Notes: generated from the sequence alone by a model not told the origin. Shown: positions 51,658 through 61,405, counted from the first letter of the stretch. The stretch is DNA of 64,000 bases from Actinomycetota bacterium (GCA_016235065.1 JACRMB010000003.1:531943-595942), one strand, 5' to 3'. Numbers and translations are program-made.

Positions 51658-52644
51658 ATGGGTGAAGCAGCTGAACATCTGCAACCTGTTCCAGACGAAA
51701 GCGGCAAGATTCTCAAGTCTGTAGATTCGGGTCCGGAGCCTTCTCCTGAAAAGATCCAGACCGAAGCCAGCCCGCGATCCAAAAACGCTACGCATTGGCG
51801 TGTAGACCTCAAGTGGGTGTTCGGCATCCCCTTCACAGCTTTACTCATGCTCTCGCTGGTATTTATTTCACTCTTTCAGATGACCGGCAGGGATAATGCA
51901 GTCGAGACCATGACGTCCATGAACCAGCCGGTCCTGGCCCAGCAGGAATTCCAGGCCAAGTTGAGCACCGCGGCGCCGGTGCTGGCTGCGTTCGTGCAGA
52001 GCCCGGGTTTTGCCGCTGCCGTCTATGACGACCCGGCGAGTTACGACGCGGCCATAGCCACTATTCCCGAGCCTGACAGCGCCGGGTTGGTAGAGGCTGT
52101 TCCTCAGGATGCCGACCAGCAGGCCGCCGCCGAGCTTGCAGCTGAACAGCAGAACGGCGTCCGCGGAGTCATGGCACTTTACAGCATCCCGCTCAAGTTA
52201 CTGAACAGCAACACCCATTCCGTGTTCAGCGGCATAATGATGGTGCTCGTCATCCTGATGGTGCTCACCGGCGTGCCCTTCATCCTGTTCAGCCGCCGCG
52301 CCGGCAGGTTCGTGAGCCCTGGCATCAGCCTGGCCCTCGCCAGCTGGTTTCCGTTGCTGATCCTTGGCGTCGCCCAGTCGGGAATGGGTTCGTGGGTGGA
52401 TGCCCGGCAGGCAGAGACGGAGGCCCCGGATGGAAAGATGCTGGGCGACATAGTCAGGCCGTTCAGCGACAACCTCTTTGGCAGCGCCCTGTCGGTTTAT
52501 CGTTTTGTCGCCTACGTATCGATCTGTCTGTTTGTGGCTGCCGCGTTGACCTACACGGTCATCCGCGTGCGTGAAAGGCAGCGGGGAGAGCAGGTGGCAA
52601 GGATGGCCGAGCTGGAAGCGATTCCGACGAGAGTTATCCGCTAG
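51658..52644 (+). CDS. Membrane protein of unknown function
   Basis: 328 residues from ATG 51658 with AGGGGGT upstream. A cytosolic N-terminus of about 50 residues, first helix GIPFTALLMLSLVFISLF, an extracytoplasmic Ala/Gln-rich segment of about 110 residues, and three later helices (GIMMVLVILMVLTGVPFILF; LASWFPLLILGVAQSG; YRFVAYVSICLFVAAALTYTV). The C-terminus is cytosolic and basic. It overlaps the convergent WecG/TagA gene by 4 bp. No family recognised. Confidence 0.75.
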   Translation: MGEAAEHLQPVPDESGKILKSVDSGPEPSPEKIQTEASPRSKNATHWRVDLKWVFGIPFTALLMLSLVFISLFQMTGRDNAVETMTSMNQPVLAQQEFQAKLSTAAPVLAAFVQSPGFAAAVYDDPASYDAAIATIPEPDSAGLVEAVPQDADQQAAAELAAEQQNGVRGVMALYSIPLKLLNSNTHSVFSGIMMVLVILMVLTGVPFILFSRRAGRFVSPGISLALASWFPLLILGVAQSGMGSWVDARQAETEAPDGKMLGDIVRPFSDNLFGSALSVYRFVAYVSICLFVAAALTYTVIRVRERQRGEQVARMAELEAIPTRVIR

Positions 52645-53405
52645 GCCCGCCCGGACTTCCGCGACAGCAGCACCTTCAGCCCGAACCTTGGCAGCGCCAC
52701 CATGCGGCGGGCCCGTGACGGCTCCAGCCACAACCGGAACAGCCATTCAAGCCCGGCCCGCCTGAAGAACTTCGGCGCCCGCGGCACCTGCCCCGAGATG
52801 AAGTCGAAAGCGCCGCCGACGCCGATGGCGACGCGGACGCTGGTGAGTTTTCCACGGTTCCGCCCGATCCAGTAATCCTGTTTGGGACAACCGTACGCCA
52901 CCGCCAGCACCTGGGCTCCGGAGTTGTTGATCGCTTCGATGGTGCGCTCGTCGGTCGCGAGCCCCGGGTCGTTGCTGCTGACGCCGGCTATCTTAAGCCC
53001 GGGGATGTCGTGGCGGAGTTTGGCCGAGGTCATCTCCGCTACTCCCGGCTGTCCTCCCAGTAGGAATAATCCAGCTTCCCGGGCGGCGCAGAGCCGGGCG
53101 ATCTCGGGGAGCAGGCCGGTCCCGGTCACCCTTCCCTTCAGCGGACGGCCCAGAAGCCGGGACGCCCAGACGATGCCCATGCCGTCCGGCACGATCAGTT
53201 CGGAGCCATTGATCAGCCTCATCAGCTCCGGCTCGCGGCCGGCGCGCATGACATATTCAGGATTAAGGGTCACGACCTGTTTGCAGCCGTCAGTGCCGAG
53301 CATGCCGGCGATCGCCTCCATGGTCTGCATGGGGTCGACCCGGTCGACCCGGACGCCGAGCACTTCCAGGGTGTCGTGCGCGTATCTGGATTCAGCAGGC
53401 GTCAC
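52641..53405 (-). CDS. WecG/TagA/CpsF family (GT26) glycosyltransferase
   Basis: 254 residues. The family hallmarks VVTLNPEYVMRA, SELIVPDGMGIVWASRLLG, VTGTGLLPEI and FLLGGQPGVAE are all present, plus AYGCPKQDYWIGRNRG. GT26 enzymes add a ManNAc-type or uronic acid sugar to undecaprenyl-linked GlcNAc in wall teichoic acid or enterobacterial common antigen assembly. It overlaps the upstream GT4 gene by 14 bp, so the two form one transcript. Confidence 0.92.
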   Translation of the reverse strand: MTPAESRYAHDTLEVLGVRVDRVDPMQTMEAIAGMLGTDGCKQVVTLNPEYVMRAGREPELMRLINGSELIVPDGMGIVWASRLLGRPLKGRVTGTGLLPEIARLCAAREAGLFLLGGQPGVAEMTSAKLRHDIPGLKIAGVSSNDPGLATDERTIEAINNSGAQVLAVAYGCPKQDYWIGRNRGKLTSVRVAIGVGGAFDFISGQVPRAPKFFRRAGLEWLFRLWLEPSRARRMVALPRFGLKVLLSRKSGRA

Positions 53406-54546
53406 GGCTGGCGATCACCTCTTCGTAGATATCGATTATCTGGTCAGCGACCTGGCTCCAGTCGTGGCGCGAGGCAGCGGCTTTCGCGTCCGCGCCCATC
53501 TTCTGAAGCTGAGCCTCCGGCATTGCGAGTGCCTGTGCCACGCTGGCCGCTGCCCCCACAGGGTCACTGAAATCGACCAGAAAGCCGGTCTCGCCGTCGG
53601 CCACCAGGTCCTCAAAAGCGGGGATACGGCTGACCACCGGGACCGTGCCGCTGGCCATCGCCTCGACCGTTGAGAGGCCGAAGGCTTCATACTCCGAGGC
53701 TGAGACAAAAAGACTGGCGCCAGCCAGTATATCCAGCATATCTTCCTGGGGAAGGACACCGGTGAAACGGGCAGCTTCGCCCAGGCCGAGCCCGTCTGCC
53801 TGCGCTTCCAGACCTGCCTGTAGCCCTTCCCAGTCGGGGCCGACCACGGTCAGGGTCGCATCGGGCCGCTGCTGTCTCAGAACAGCGAGCATCTCCAGCA
53901 GCCGGTCCACCCGCTTGTTCTTGGAGATGCGGCCGATGAAGACGAGGTTCTCGCCGCCGGGTGCCGCGCCTGTACCTTCCGCGCTCGCGCCGCCCATCCG
54001 CTTCACCACCCCCGCAAAAGTCTCATAGTCGATGCCGTTCTCCACCAGGGTCACCCGCCCGCTTATCTGCGAGAACAGCTCCTGGTCCTTGGGGCTCGAG
54101 GCGATGATCCGGTCGACACCGGTCAGGGCCATCCGGGTGAAGGTCTGGAAGTACGCCTTTTTCAGCGCCGGGAACCAGGGAGTGTGGAAAAAGCCTCCAT
54201 GGGTGGATAAAACCACCGGCCGGCCGTGCATCCATTTGCAGGTTCCCAGCATGTCGACGAAGAAATCTACTCCGTGGATATGGATCAGATCGTAACGCGG
54301 GACAAGTTCCAGCAGGCGAGGCGCGAAGAAATAACGCGCGTTACCCATCGAGGGAAGGCGGATCACGTCGGTGCCGTCCAGGCATTCGTAAGCCGGTAGC
54401 GGCGTCATCGTTTTGAAAAGGTAGTCGAGAGTGGCCACGTCGGAGCGGTGGCCGCGTCCGGCCAGTTGCCGGCAGAGGCTGGAGACGTAAGTTTCCATTC
54501 CCCCCGTGCTGGGTAGATACTGGCGTACAACCTGGAGAATGTTCAT
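53392..54546 (-). CDS. GT4 family glycosyltransferase
   Basis: 384 residues. N-terminal RQYLPSTGGMETYVSSLCRQLAG contains the conserved GG-x-E acceptor loop. The donor half has VFIGRISKNKRVDRLLEML and the SEYEAFGLSTVEAMASGTVPVV block with E-x7-E. Retaining glycosyltransferase of the PimB/WcaL-like type, first gene of a two-gene operon with the GT26 enzyme. Probably extends the polyprenyl-linked sugar made by the GT26 partner. Confidence 0.92.
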   Translation of the reverse strand: MNILQVVRQYLPSTGGMETYVSSLCRQLAGRGHRSDVATLDYLFKTMTPLPAYECLDGTDVIRLPSMGNARYFFAPRLLELVPRYDLIHIHGVDFFVDMLGTCKWMHGRPVVLSTHGGFFHTPWFPALKKAYFQTFTRMALTGVDRIIASSPKDQELFSQISGRVTLVENGIDYETFAGVVKRMGGASAEGTGAAPGGENLVFIGRISKNKRVDRLLEMLAVLRQQRPDATLTVVGPDWEGLQAGLEAQADGLGLGEAARFTGVLPQEDMLDILAGASLFVSASEYEAFGLSTVEAMASGTVPVVSRIPAFEDLVADGETGFLVDFSDPVGAAASVAQALAMPEAQLQKMGADAKAAASRHDWSQVADQIIDIYEEVIASRDAC

Positions 54547-54767
54547 TGGCGCCCGTTCATGTATTCAGTGGATGGAACCCCACGTGGATTCCGGGGCCCG
54601 GTGCTTGAGGTTAAGGTACTGTATCCAAATCCTTCACTCCACCGCAAGGTGGCCCAGCTACCATTTTTCGTTTCGGCGTTTCCGGGGCGGCTCAGACAAA
54701 GTTTATTGTCACCGGAGGCGGCGGGTTATAAGATGTTTCCAAATTACGGCTACAGAGAGGTGAGACC

Positions 54768-55910
54768 ATGAAGAAAACAGTTTCCCTGGCACTTGGGGTG
54801 TTGCTGATCACAGCCCTTTTATTCAGCGCGGTAATGACCGGTTGTGGCGAAACGACAGTATCTCCCACGGAAAAGATCGACAAGTCCATCCAGAAGCAGG
54901 GCGAAGTCAAGAAGATGCATGTCGACTATGACCTGAATATGAAGATCGAGGGCGACGCGTCGGCGCTTGGCGCTGAGTTCGAGGGCCTGCTGCCGTTCGA
55001 GCTGGGAGTCAAGGGCGGAGCTGATGTGGACGCCAGCGGCGACAAGGCCAAGGCCAAGGGCACAATCACTCTGGAAGGCCTCAGCGATATCTTCGAGAGC
55101 CTTGCGGGCGCTTCCGGTGAGATGGACGCCGAGACGACTCTCGGACTTGGCATGATCACGAGCATGTTCGAGGACATGGAATTCGTCCTCCTCAATGAGA
55201 AGCTGTATATCAAGATGGCTGGCACCTGGTATGAGACCGATGCTTCCTCCGCCGGCGATGCGACTGGTCTTGGCAGCGATATGACCGCAGGCGCCGAAGA
55301 CATCGATCAGGACTGTATGGAGAAAGCGATGTCCGATCCGACCAAGTTCGGTTCCGCGATCATGACCGATATAACCGAAGTCGGCACCGAGCAGGTCAAC
55401 GGCACCGAGACCAAGCATTACAAGGCTAACCTCGACCTGGACAAGGCCCTCACTACGACGGCCGATGTCATGCGCGAATGCGGTGGAGATGAGAGCGCCG
55501 GCGCCATCGAGACCACCAAGAGCGAAATGAACGACATGTTCAAGAAGAAAGAGATCGAGATGTGGATCGACAAGGACAACAACATGCTTCAGGTCAAAGT
55601 GACCGTGGAGCTCGATCCGGCAGCCATCGCCGATACCGCTGACTCTCTTGGCGGCGACACGGCAGGCGCCGGAGCGGAAGGTCTCGACTCGATCATGGTC
55701 ACCATGACCCTGAAGATGTCCAACCTCGGTCAGGACATCGACGTCAGCAAGCCATCCGGCAACATCGTACCGCTGGAAGACCTGATGGGCAGCTTCGGCG
55801 GCCTGGATTCACTCGGCGGCACATCCGGCCTTGACGACCTGGGCGGGACCAGCACTAGCGGCACCAGCACCAGCCGCACGGGCACGAGTACGAGCTCGTA
55901 CTCACGCTGA
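54768..55910 (+). CDS. LppX/LprG-like or DUF6612-type lipoprotein
   Basis: 380 residues with GAGAGGTGAG upstream. The signal peptide ends in lipobox VMTGC (Cys 26). The long beta-rich body (MHVDYDLNMKIEGD; FVLLNEKLYIKMAGTWYETDASS; TKHYKANLDLDKALTTTADVM; EIEMWIDKDNNMLQVKVTVEL) resembles the LolA/LppX fold of actinobacterial lipid-binding lipoproteins. The C-terminal 40 residues are Gly/Ser/Thr-rich. It is monocistronic and ends at a strong terminator. Confidence 0.85.
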   Translation: MKKTVSLALGVLLITALLFSAVMTGCGETTVSPTEKIDKSIQKQGEVKKMHVDYDLNMKIEGDASALGAEFEGLLPFELGVKGGADVDASGDKAKAKGTITLEGLSDIFESLAGASGEMDAETTLGLGMITSMFEDMEFVLLNEKLYIKMAGTWYETDASSAGDATGLGSDMTAGAEDIDQDCMEKAMSDPTKFGSAIMTDITEVGTEQVNGTETKHYKANLDLDKALTTTADVMRECGGDESAGAIETTKSEMNDMFKKKEIEMWIDKDNNMLQVKVTVELDPAAIADTADSLGGDTAGAGAEGLDSIMVTMTLKMSNLGQDIDVSKPSGNIVPLEDLMGSFGGLDSLGGTSGLDDLGGTSTSGTSTSRTGTSTSSYSR

Positions 55911-55948
55911 TAAAGTAAGACCAATAGCGTAACTGGTAGCTTGACTTG

Positions 55949-55976
55949 GGGGCGGGCCGAAAGGCCCGCCCCTTTT
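55949..55976 (+). terminator. Rho-independent terminator
   Basis: Perfect 10 bp GC stem (55949-55958 with 55963-55972), GAAA loop, then TTTT. It ends the lipoprotein transcript. Confidence 0.92.
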
Positions 55977-56148
55977 GCGTGGGAAAATCACGTTCGCATT
56001 CACTTCGATATGCCATATTTTCAGTGGATCCGGGCCTTCTCAGATTTTACAAACTCCTGACAAAACCTTAATGACAGCCTTACAGGCGTGGCCAAGAATA
56101 CATATTGCCAAGAGGAATAAACCGGAATGAATCGGGAGGTGAAACGAT

Positions 56149-56808
56149 ATGAAGAAAAGCAGAATGTTACTGGTCGGCATCACCGCGGCGTTCCTGGCCC
56201 TGGCCATCGGCGCTGGATATGCGTCGGCGCAGGACCAGCCAGAAGGCCAGGCGGCAACCGGCGAGTTTCAGGGGCCGGGCCCGAGGCGCGGGCACCTGGC
56301 TGCAGGCGAGGTCGTGAAGATCGAGGACGGCACCATCACCATCAAAACGCTTAAGGATGGGACGGAAAAGTCGTTCAAGGTCGACGACCAGACCCGCTAC
56401 CGCAAGGATGGCGCTGACGCTACCATCGACGACGTGAAGGTCGGCGAGAAAATCGGCGTCGCTATCGGCGAGCTGCCGGAAGAAGGGCAGGACCCTGTTG
56501 CCAAGGCCGTGCTTATCGGCAAGCCCGGCGCCGGAGACGGCCCGGGACGTGGCCGCCTTGGCGGCACCCCGACAGTGGGGACCGTCTCCTCGCTGAACGG
56601 CGATACGCTTACCATCACAACTGCGGACGGCGACAAGCAGGTCAAGCTTCCCGCGATAACCAGCGGGATGAGGATCGCAGTCGTGACCGCGGAGGACGGT
56701 ACCGTGCGGGCTGTGATGTATAACCCGCCGGAGCGTCCTGAGGGTGAGCTACCGCCGGAGGCTGCAGCTGCAGGCACTTCGACAACGGAAGGAACTTCCG
56801 TATCGTAA
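56149..56808 (+). CDS. Secreted DUF5666-like protein
   Basis: 219 residues with GGGAGGTGA upstream. The signal peptide ends ASAQ (about 27). Two small beta-barrel-like units, GEVVKIEDGTITIKTLKDG and GTVSSLNGDTLTITTADGD, match the DUF5666 pattern of short secreted repeat domains. The linker and the end are Pro/Gly/Ala/Thr-rich. It precedes the two-component system by about 190 bp in the same direction and may be its target. Two CCTTA direct repeats 12 bp apart lie at 56066-56082 upstream. Confidence 0.8.
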   Translation: MKKSRMLLVGITAAFLALAIGAGYASAQDQPEGQAATGEFQGPGPRRGHLAAGEVVKIEDGTITIKTLKDGTEKSFKVDDQTRYRKDGADATIDDVKVGEKIGVAIGELPEEGQDPVAKAVLIGKPGAGDGPGRGRLGGTPTVGTVSSLNGDTLTITTADGDKQVKLPAITSGMRIAVVTAEDGTVRAVMYNPPERPEGELPPEAAAAGTSTTEGTSVS

Positions 56809-56865
56809 CTGCGACGCACGATTGTACCCGTTCACCTGTGGAGGGCGATCGGTAGGGCAGGAAGG

Positions 56866-56896
56866 GTAGGGCGGCCCCCTCCGGGGGCCGCCCTAC
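56866..56896. terminator. Long GC hairpin, probable terminator
   Basis: 14 bp perfect stem (56866-56879 with 56883-56896) closed by a three-base loop, without a T run. It lies between the secreted protein and the response regulator. Confidence 0.6.
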
Positions 56897-57000
56897 TGCT
56901 TGACTGACAAGCCGGATATAATGACCGGACAGGCACCGTTTTGTCATCAGCTGGGTGCTGCGCAAGACAACCGTTCATGGATATCCGGCGGAAGGTAACA

Positions 57001-57672
57001 ATGGACAAATTGCCGATTCTGATCATCGAAGACGAGGAGAGCATCGCTTCCTTCGTCGCCCTGTACCTTGAGAAGGAAGACTTCGCCGTCACGGTGGCCG
57101 CCACGGGAACCGACGGGCTTGCCCAGGCGAAAGACAAGGATCCGCGGATCGTCATCCTCGACCTGATGCTGCCCGATATCGACGGCTTCGAGATCTGCCG
57201 GATGATAAGGACCGAATCCGATGTTCCGATCATCATGCTCACCGCTCGCGACGACGCGACCGACAAAGTCGTCGGCCTCGAGCTCGGCGCTGACGACTAT
57301 GTCACCAAACCTTTTGATCCCCGCGAGCTGGTCGCCCGGGTGAAGTCTGTACTGCGCCGCGCGGAGCCGCATGCTGGCAACGGCGAAGCGTTGACGGTAG
57401 GCGAAGTGACCCTTCATCCCGACCGCCATGAGGTTACTGTTTCCAGCGAAGAGATCAATCTGACTGCCAAGGAATTCGACCTTCTGGCATTCCTCATGAT
57501 CAACCGGGGACTTGCCCTCTCCAGGCAACAGCTACTCGAGAAAGTCTGGGGTTATGACTTCTTCGGCGACACCCGCACCGTGGATGTCCATATCAACCAG
57601 CTCCGTAAAAAACTCGGCGACTCGCTGAAGATCGACACGGTCCGCAGCATCGGCTACAAGTTATCGGACTGA
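57001..57672 (+). CDS. OmpR/PhoB-family response regulator
   Basis: 223 residues from ATG 57001, GGAAGG upstream; an in-frame ATG at 56977 would add eight residues. Receiver domain with acidic pocket EDEE, phosphorylation site D54 in VILDLMLPD, T in MLTARDD and K in YVTKPFD. The C-terminal winged helix has TAKEFDLLAFLMINRG and VWGYDFFGDTRTVDVHINQLRKKLG. It regulates transcription when phosphorylated by the kinase encoded one base downstream. Confidence 0.95.
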   Translation: MDKLPILIIEDEESIASFVALYLEKEDFAVTVAATGTDGLAQAKDKDPRIVILDLMLPDIDGFEICRMIRTESDVPIIMLTARDDATDKVVGLELGADDYVTKPFDPRELVARVKSVLRRAEPHAGNGEALTVGEVTLHPDRHEVTVSSEEINLTAKEFDLLAFLMINRGLALSRQQLLEKVWGYDFFGDTRTVDVHINQLRKKLGDSLKIDTVRSIGYKLSD

Positions 57673-57673
57673 G

Positions 57674-59116
57674 ATGCTGGGTTTCACCAAAAGCCTGAAA
57701 GGCCGCTTCGCTGCATATTTCGCTCTCTCGATAGTAATTACGCTGCTCGTCTCCGGCATCTTCTCGGTCGGGCTGGTACAACGCTACCTGCGCCAGAAGA
57801 CCGTTTCCGACCTGAAATACCAGGTCGAATCCCTTGCCACCCAGATAGAGACCACCGGACTGCCACAGCGTCAGGCACTGGCCGACCTGGAGAAGATGTA
57901 CCAGACGCGGGTCTTCATCGCGCCCTACATGGAGCAGGCTCTCGAGCAGCTACCCCGCCGCGGACCCATGGGCGATCAGGCCGAAGCCAACAGCAAGCTG
58001 CTGCCCCTGCTCGACTGGGATAAGCTCGGGCGAGGAGAGACACAGGTATCCGAGACCGACCTGCCCGAGGTCGACCATGAGGTGGTGATCGCCGCCCACG
58101 GTTTCAGGGCCGGCGGCGAACTGGCGGGAGCCGTGGTGCTCTCAAAACCGCTGAGGCTGCTTCCCTCCTGGGGCCCGCTCGCATGGGAGTTCCTGATTGC
58201 GGGATCAATATCTCTGGCGGTCTCCCTGCTGCTGGCATTCCTGCTGGCGCGACGCCTTTCCAAACCATTGCATGAGATCACCCAGGCGGCGACCGCCGTC
58301 GCTGAGGGCGATTTCTCCAATGAGCTGACTGTCCGTTCCAATGATGAGATCGGCCGCCTCGCCGACGCCTTCCGCAACATGTCAGCGGAGGTCAGGCAGG
58401 CTCAGGAACAGCAGCGCCAGTTCGTCATCAACGTCAGCCACGAGCTGAAGACGCCGCTGACCGCCATCGCCGGCCACGCCCAGGCGCTGCAGGATGGGGT
58501 GGCTACCGATCCGGAAGCGGTTACGAAATCCCTGGGCGTGATCGTGCTGGAGACAAAACGCCTGAGCAGGCTGATCGAAGACCTGCTGAGCCTGGCGAAG
58601 TTCGATGCCAGGCAGTTCGCGCTCAGGCATGACACTGTGGTGGTCAGCGACATTATCGAATCGGTCGCCGACGCGCTCGCCCGCGACGCAGCCGGCCGTG
58701 GGATCTCACTTTCGGCCGACCTCGACGCGATTCCCGAGACCCCTGAATTCTCGGTCACCAGTGATCCGGACCGCCTGCGGCAGATCCTGGCCAACCTGGT
58801 GCAGAACGCCCTTTCACACACACCCTCCGGCGGCCGGGTCACCATATCCGCCCGGCAGGTCCCTGCTCAAAGCCCCTCTGTCGCCGGCCATCTCGAGATA
58901 GAAGTGGCAGACACCGGCCGTGGCATCGCTCCGGACGATCTGCCCCACATCTTCGACCGCTTCTATCGTAGCGGCGAGGGCGCCCGCGATGCCGGGCTGG
59001 GCCTGGGTCTCTCGATCTCACGGGAGCTCGCTCGAGCCCTCGGCGGCGAGATCACCGTTGCCTCTACGCAGGGACAGGGCTCACGCTTCGCATTGACGTT
59101 GCCGCTCAAGGCATGA
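57674..59116 (+). CDS. Sensor histidine kinase
   Basis: 480 residues. TM1 at about 11-35, an extracytoplasmic sensor of about 130 residues without a named domain, TM2 at about 166-190, HAMP (to about 245), HisKA with phosphoacceptor H256 in VSHELKTPLTAIAGHAQAL, and HATPase with N-box LANLVQNALSH, G1 ADTGRGIAPDD and G2 GLGLGLSIS. It is paired with the regulator gene (one base between stop and ATG). The signal is unknown. Confidence 0.95.
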   Translation: MLGFTKSLKGRFAAYFALSIVITLLVSGIFSVGLVQRYLRQKTVSDLKYQVESLATQIETTGLPQRQALADLEKMYQTRVFIAPYMEQALEQLPRRGPMGDQAEANSKLLPLLDWDKLGRGETQVSETDLPEVDHEVVIAAHGFRAGGELAGAVVLSKPLRLLPSWGPLAWEFLIAGSISLAVSLLLAFLLARRLSKPLHEITQAATAVAEGDFSNELTVRSNDEIGRLADAFRNMSAEVRQAQEQQRQFVINVSHELKTPLTAIAGHAQALQDGVATDPEAVTKSLGVIVLETKRLSRLIEDLLSLAKFDARQFALRHDTVVVSDIIESVADALARDAAGRGISLSADLDAIPETPEFSVTSDPDRLRQILANLVQNALSHTPSGGRVTISARQVPAQSPSVAGHLEIEVADTGRGIAPDDLPHIFDRFYRSGEGARDAGLGLGLSISRELARALGGEITVASTQGQGSRFALTLPLKA

Positions 59117-59243
59117 AGCCGGCCACGCTGCCGCCTTCCTTCCCCCCAGGGTTTCGAGGCTCGCATCTGCGCGCCATGCCTTCCCGGCACTAAGGTCACC
59201 GCCGGCTCTGCCGATATTTTTCCCATCTTTTCCGGGGGGTTCC

Positions 59244-59272
59244 TTGCAACTGGCCGGGGCAATACCTATAAT
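59244..59272 (+). promoter_or_regulatory. Sigma-70 promoter of greA-lysS
   Basis: TTGCAA (59244-59249), 17 bp spacer, TATAAT (59267-59272). The greA start codon lies 44 bp downstream. Confidence 0.75.
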
Positions 59273-59315
59273 TTACCGTCACTTTTGAAACGACAGGCAG
59301 GCCGGAGGGTAAAAA

Positions 59316-59795
59316 TTGACTGACAAGGAAATCATCCTGACAGCCGAGGGTTTTGAGCGGCTCTCAGAAGAAATCGAATATCTCTCCACGATCAAGCGCG
59401 AGGAGATATCCGAGCGGATCAAGGAAGCCCGCGAGTTCGGCGACATCAGCGAGAACAGCGAGTACAACGAAGCCAAGAACGAGCAGGCCAAGCTCGAGAT
59501 GCGCATCGGCACCCTGGAGATGAAGCTCCGCAATGCGCGGGTGCTCTCCGGCTCCGAGATCAAGACCGACGCGGTGGGAATCGGCTGCAAGGTCCATCTG
59601 GAAGACGTCAAGCACGGCGACTCGTTCACTTATATAGTCGTCGGTTCGGCTGAGGCCGACCCGGCCAACAAGAAGCTTTCCAACGAATCTCCCGTAGGCA
59701 AGGCGATCATGGGCCACAAGGCAGGCGAGACCGTAAGGGTCGCTACACCGCGCGGCGGCGCCAAGTACAAGATCGTCTCCATCCGGAAGGGATAG
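59316..59795 (+). CDS. greA: Transcription elongation factor GreA
   Basis: 159 residues from TTG 59316 with GGAGGG upstream. The N-terminal coiled coil carries the acidic tip REFGDISENSEYNEAK, which reaches the RNA polymerase active site to rescue backtracked complexes. The C-terminal FKBP-like half holds VVGSAEADPANKKLSNESPVGKAIMG. Normal length. The next gene lysS begins one base after the stop, a common arrangement. Confidence 0.97.
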   Translation: MTDKEIILTAEGFERLSEEIEYLSTIKREEISERIKEAREFGDISENSEYNEAKNEQAKLEMRIGTLEMKLRNARVLSGSEIKTDAVGIGCKVHLEDVKHGDSFTYIVVGSAEADPANKKLSNESPVGKAIMGHKAGETVRVATPRGGAKYKIVSIRKG

Positions 59796-59796
59796 C

Positions 59797-61287
59797 ATGG
59801 CCGACAGGCCTGCCGACAGGCCCGTATCCGAGGCCGAAGAGCGCCGCCAGAAACTCGAGCAGCTGCTCGAGTCGGGCCAGTCACCCTACCTCAACCGTTT
59901 TCCCGATCCCGAACCGGTAACGCCGCTGCTCGAAAAGTACGAGTCTTTCGAGAACGGCGAATCCAGCGAGGAAGAGCACCGGGTAGCCGGCCGTATCCTC
60001 ATCAAGCGCGGCCACGGCAAGGCCACCTTCCTGGTCCTCAAGGATACCACCGGCCGGATCCAGCTCTATGGCAACATCGATATCCTCGGGGAAGAAACCT
60101 ACGAGGAATTCCGCCGCCTCGATATCGGCGACCTGGTCGGCATCACCGGCCCGGTCTTCCGCACCCGCCGCGGCGAGCTTTCCGTCGAAGTCAGAAGCTT
60201 CATCCTGCTGGCCAAGGCCCTTCATCCCCTTCCGGAAAAGTGGCACGGGCTCACCGATGTGGAGATCCGTTACCGCCAGCGCTATCTCGACCTCATCGTC
60301 AACGACGAGGTTCACAGGGCGTTCTACATCCGCGGCAAGGTGCTCTCGAGCCTGAGGCGCTTCATGGATGGCCGCGGCTTCCTCGAAGTCGAGACGCCGA
60401 TCCTGCAGACGATCCCCGGCGGCGCCACCGCGCGTTCGTTCGAATCGCACCATAACGCCCTCGACCTCAAACTTTATATGCGCATCGCCCTCGAGCTTCA
60501 CCTTAAGCGGCTCATCGTCGGCGGTTTTGACAAGGTGTACGAAGTGGGGCGCATCTTCCGCAACGAGGGCATCTCCACAAAGCACAATCCCGAGTTCACC
60601 ATGATGGAATCGCAGCAGGCCTACGCCGACTACGGCGACGTCATGGAGATGGTCGAACAGCTGGTAGCGCATATCGCCAAGGACGTGCTCGGAACGCTCA
60701 AGGTGACCTGGAAGGGGGGGGACGTAGACCTGACACCCCCATGGCGCCGTGCTACTCTGCGAGACCTTATCAGGGAACACAGCGGCGTCGATTTCGTCGA
60801 CTATCCCGAGCGCGAGGCGCTGCTGGCCAAGGTGCAGGAGCTTGGTGTCGAGGTCGACCCGGCCGCTTCGTGGGGCAAGCTGGTGGACGAGCTGCTCTCG
60901 AATTTCGTCGAGCCCAAACTGATCCAGCCGACTTTCATCATCGACTATCCACTGGAGCTGTCGCCGCTGGCGCGCCCCAAGGACGACGACCCGACTCTGG
61001 TGGAGCGCTTCGAGGGCTTCATCGGCGGCATGGAGATATCCAACTGTTTCAGCGAGCTGACTGATCCGCTAGACCAGCGCCGCCGCTTCGAAGAGCAGGC
61101 AGCCCAGCGCGAGGCGGGCGACGAAGAAGCGGGCTATGTTGACGAAGATTTCCTGACCGCACTGGAATACGGCATGCCGCCCTCAGGCGGTTCCGGCATA
61201 GGCATCGACCGCCTCTGCATGATCCTCACCGACTCGCCGAGCATCCGCGACGCGATCCTCTTCCCGCTGCTGCGGCCTGAAAAGTAG
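59797..61287 (+). CDS. lysS: Lysyl-tRNA synthetase, class II
   Basis: 496 residues. The OB-fold anticodon-binding domain (about 65-150; RVAGRILIKRGHGKATFLVL) is followed by the class II core: motif 1 in RRFMDGRGFLEVETPILQ, motif 2 in FDKVYEVGRIFRNEGISTKHNPEFTMME and motif 3 in GSGIGIDRLCMIL. Charges tRNA-Lys. It shares the greA transcript. A terminator lies 93 bp past the stop. Confidence 0.97.
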   Translation: MADRPADRPVSEAEERRQKLEQLLESGQSPYLNRFPDPEPVTPLLEKYESFENGESSEEEHRVAGRILIKRGHGKATFLVLKDTTGRIQLYGNIDILGEETYEEFRRLDIGDLVGITGPVFRTRRGELSVEVRSFILLAKALHPLPEKWHGLTDVEIRYRQRYLDLIVNDEVHRAFYIRGKVLSSLRRFMDGRGFLEVETPILQTIPGGATARSFESHHNALDLKLYMRIALELHLKRLIVGGFDKVYEVGRIFRNEGISTKHNPEFTMMESQQAYADYGDVMEMVEQLVAHIAKDVLGTLKVTWKGGDVDLTPPWRRATLRDLIREHSGVDFVDYPEREALLAKVQELGVEVDPAASWGKLVDELLSNFVEPKLIQPTFIIDYPLELSPLARPKDDDPTLVERFEGFIGGMEISNCFSELTDPLDQRRRFEEQAAQREAGDEEAGYVDEDFLTALEYGMPPSGGSGIGIDRLCMILTDSPSIRDAILFPLLRPEK

Positions 61288-61349
61288 CCTCTTCTGGCAG
61301 CTCCTGCCAGATGGGCGGCCGGGATTTACGAAACGGAAATTTCGAAGCC

Positions 61350-61405
61350 GGTAAGGTCCACCACCTATTTACCCCTCATAAATGGCTTTGTTGAGCCATT
61401 TTTTT
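61350..61405 (+). terminator. lysS terminator within the left flanking repeat
   Basis: An 8 bp stem (61380-61387 with 61394-61401), six-base loop and T run ends greA-lysS. The stretch from 61350 (GGTAAGGTCCACC and on) recurs in diverged form at 63285, so it is also the left copy of the repeat flanking the DUF262-HEPN island. The rest of the 61288-61624 gap holds no gene. Confidence 0.75.
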
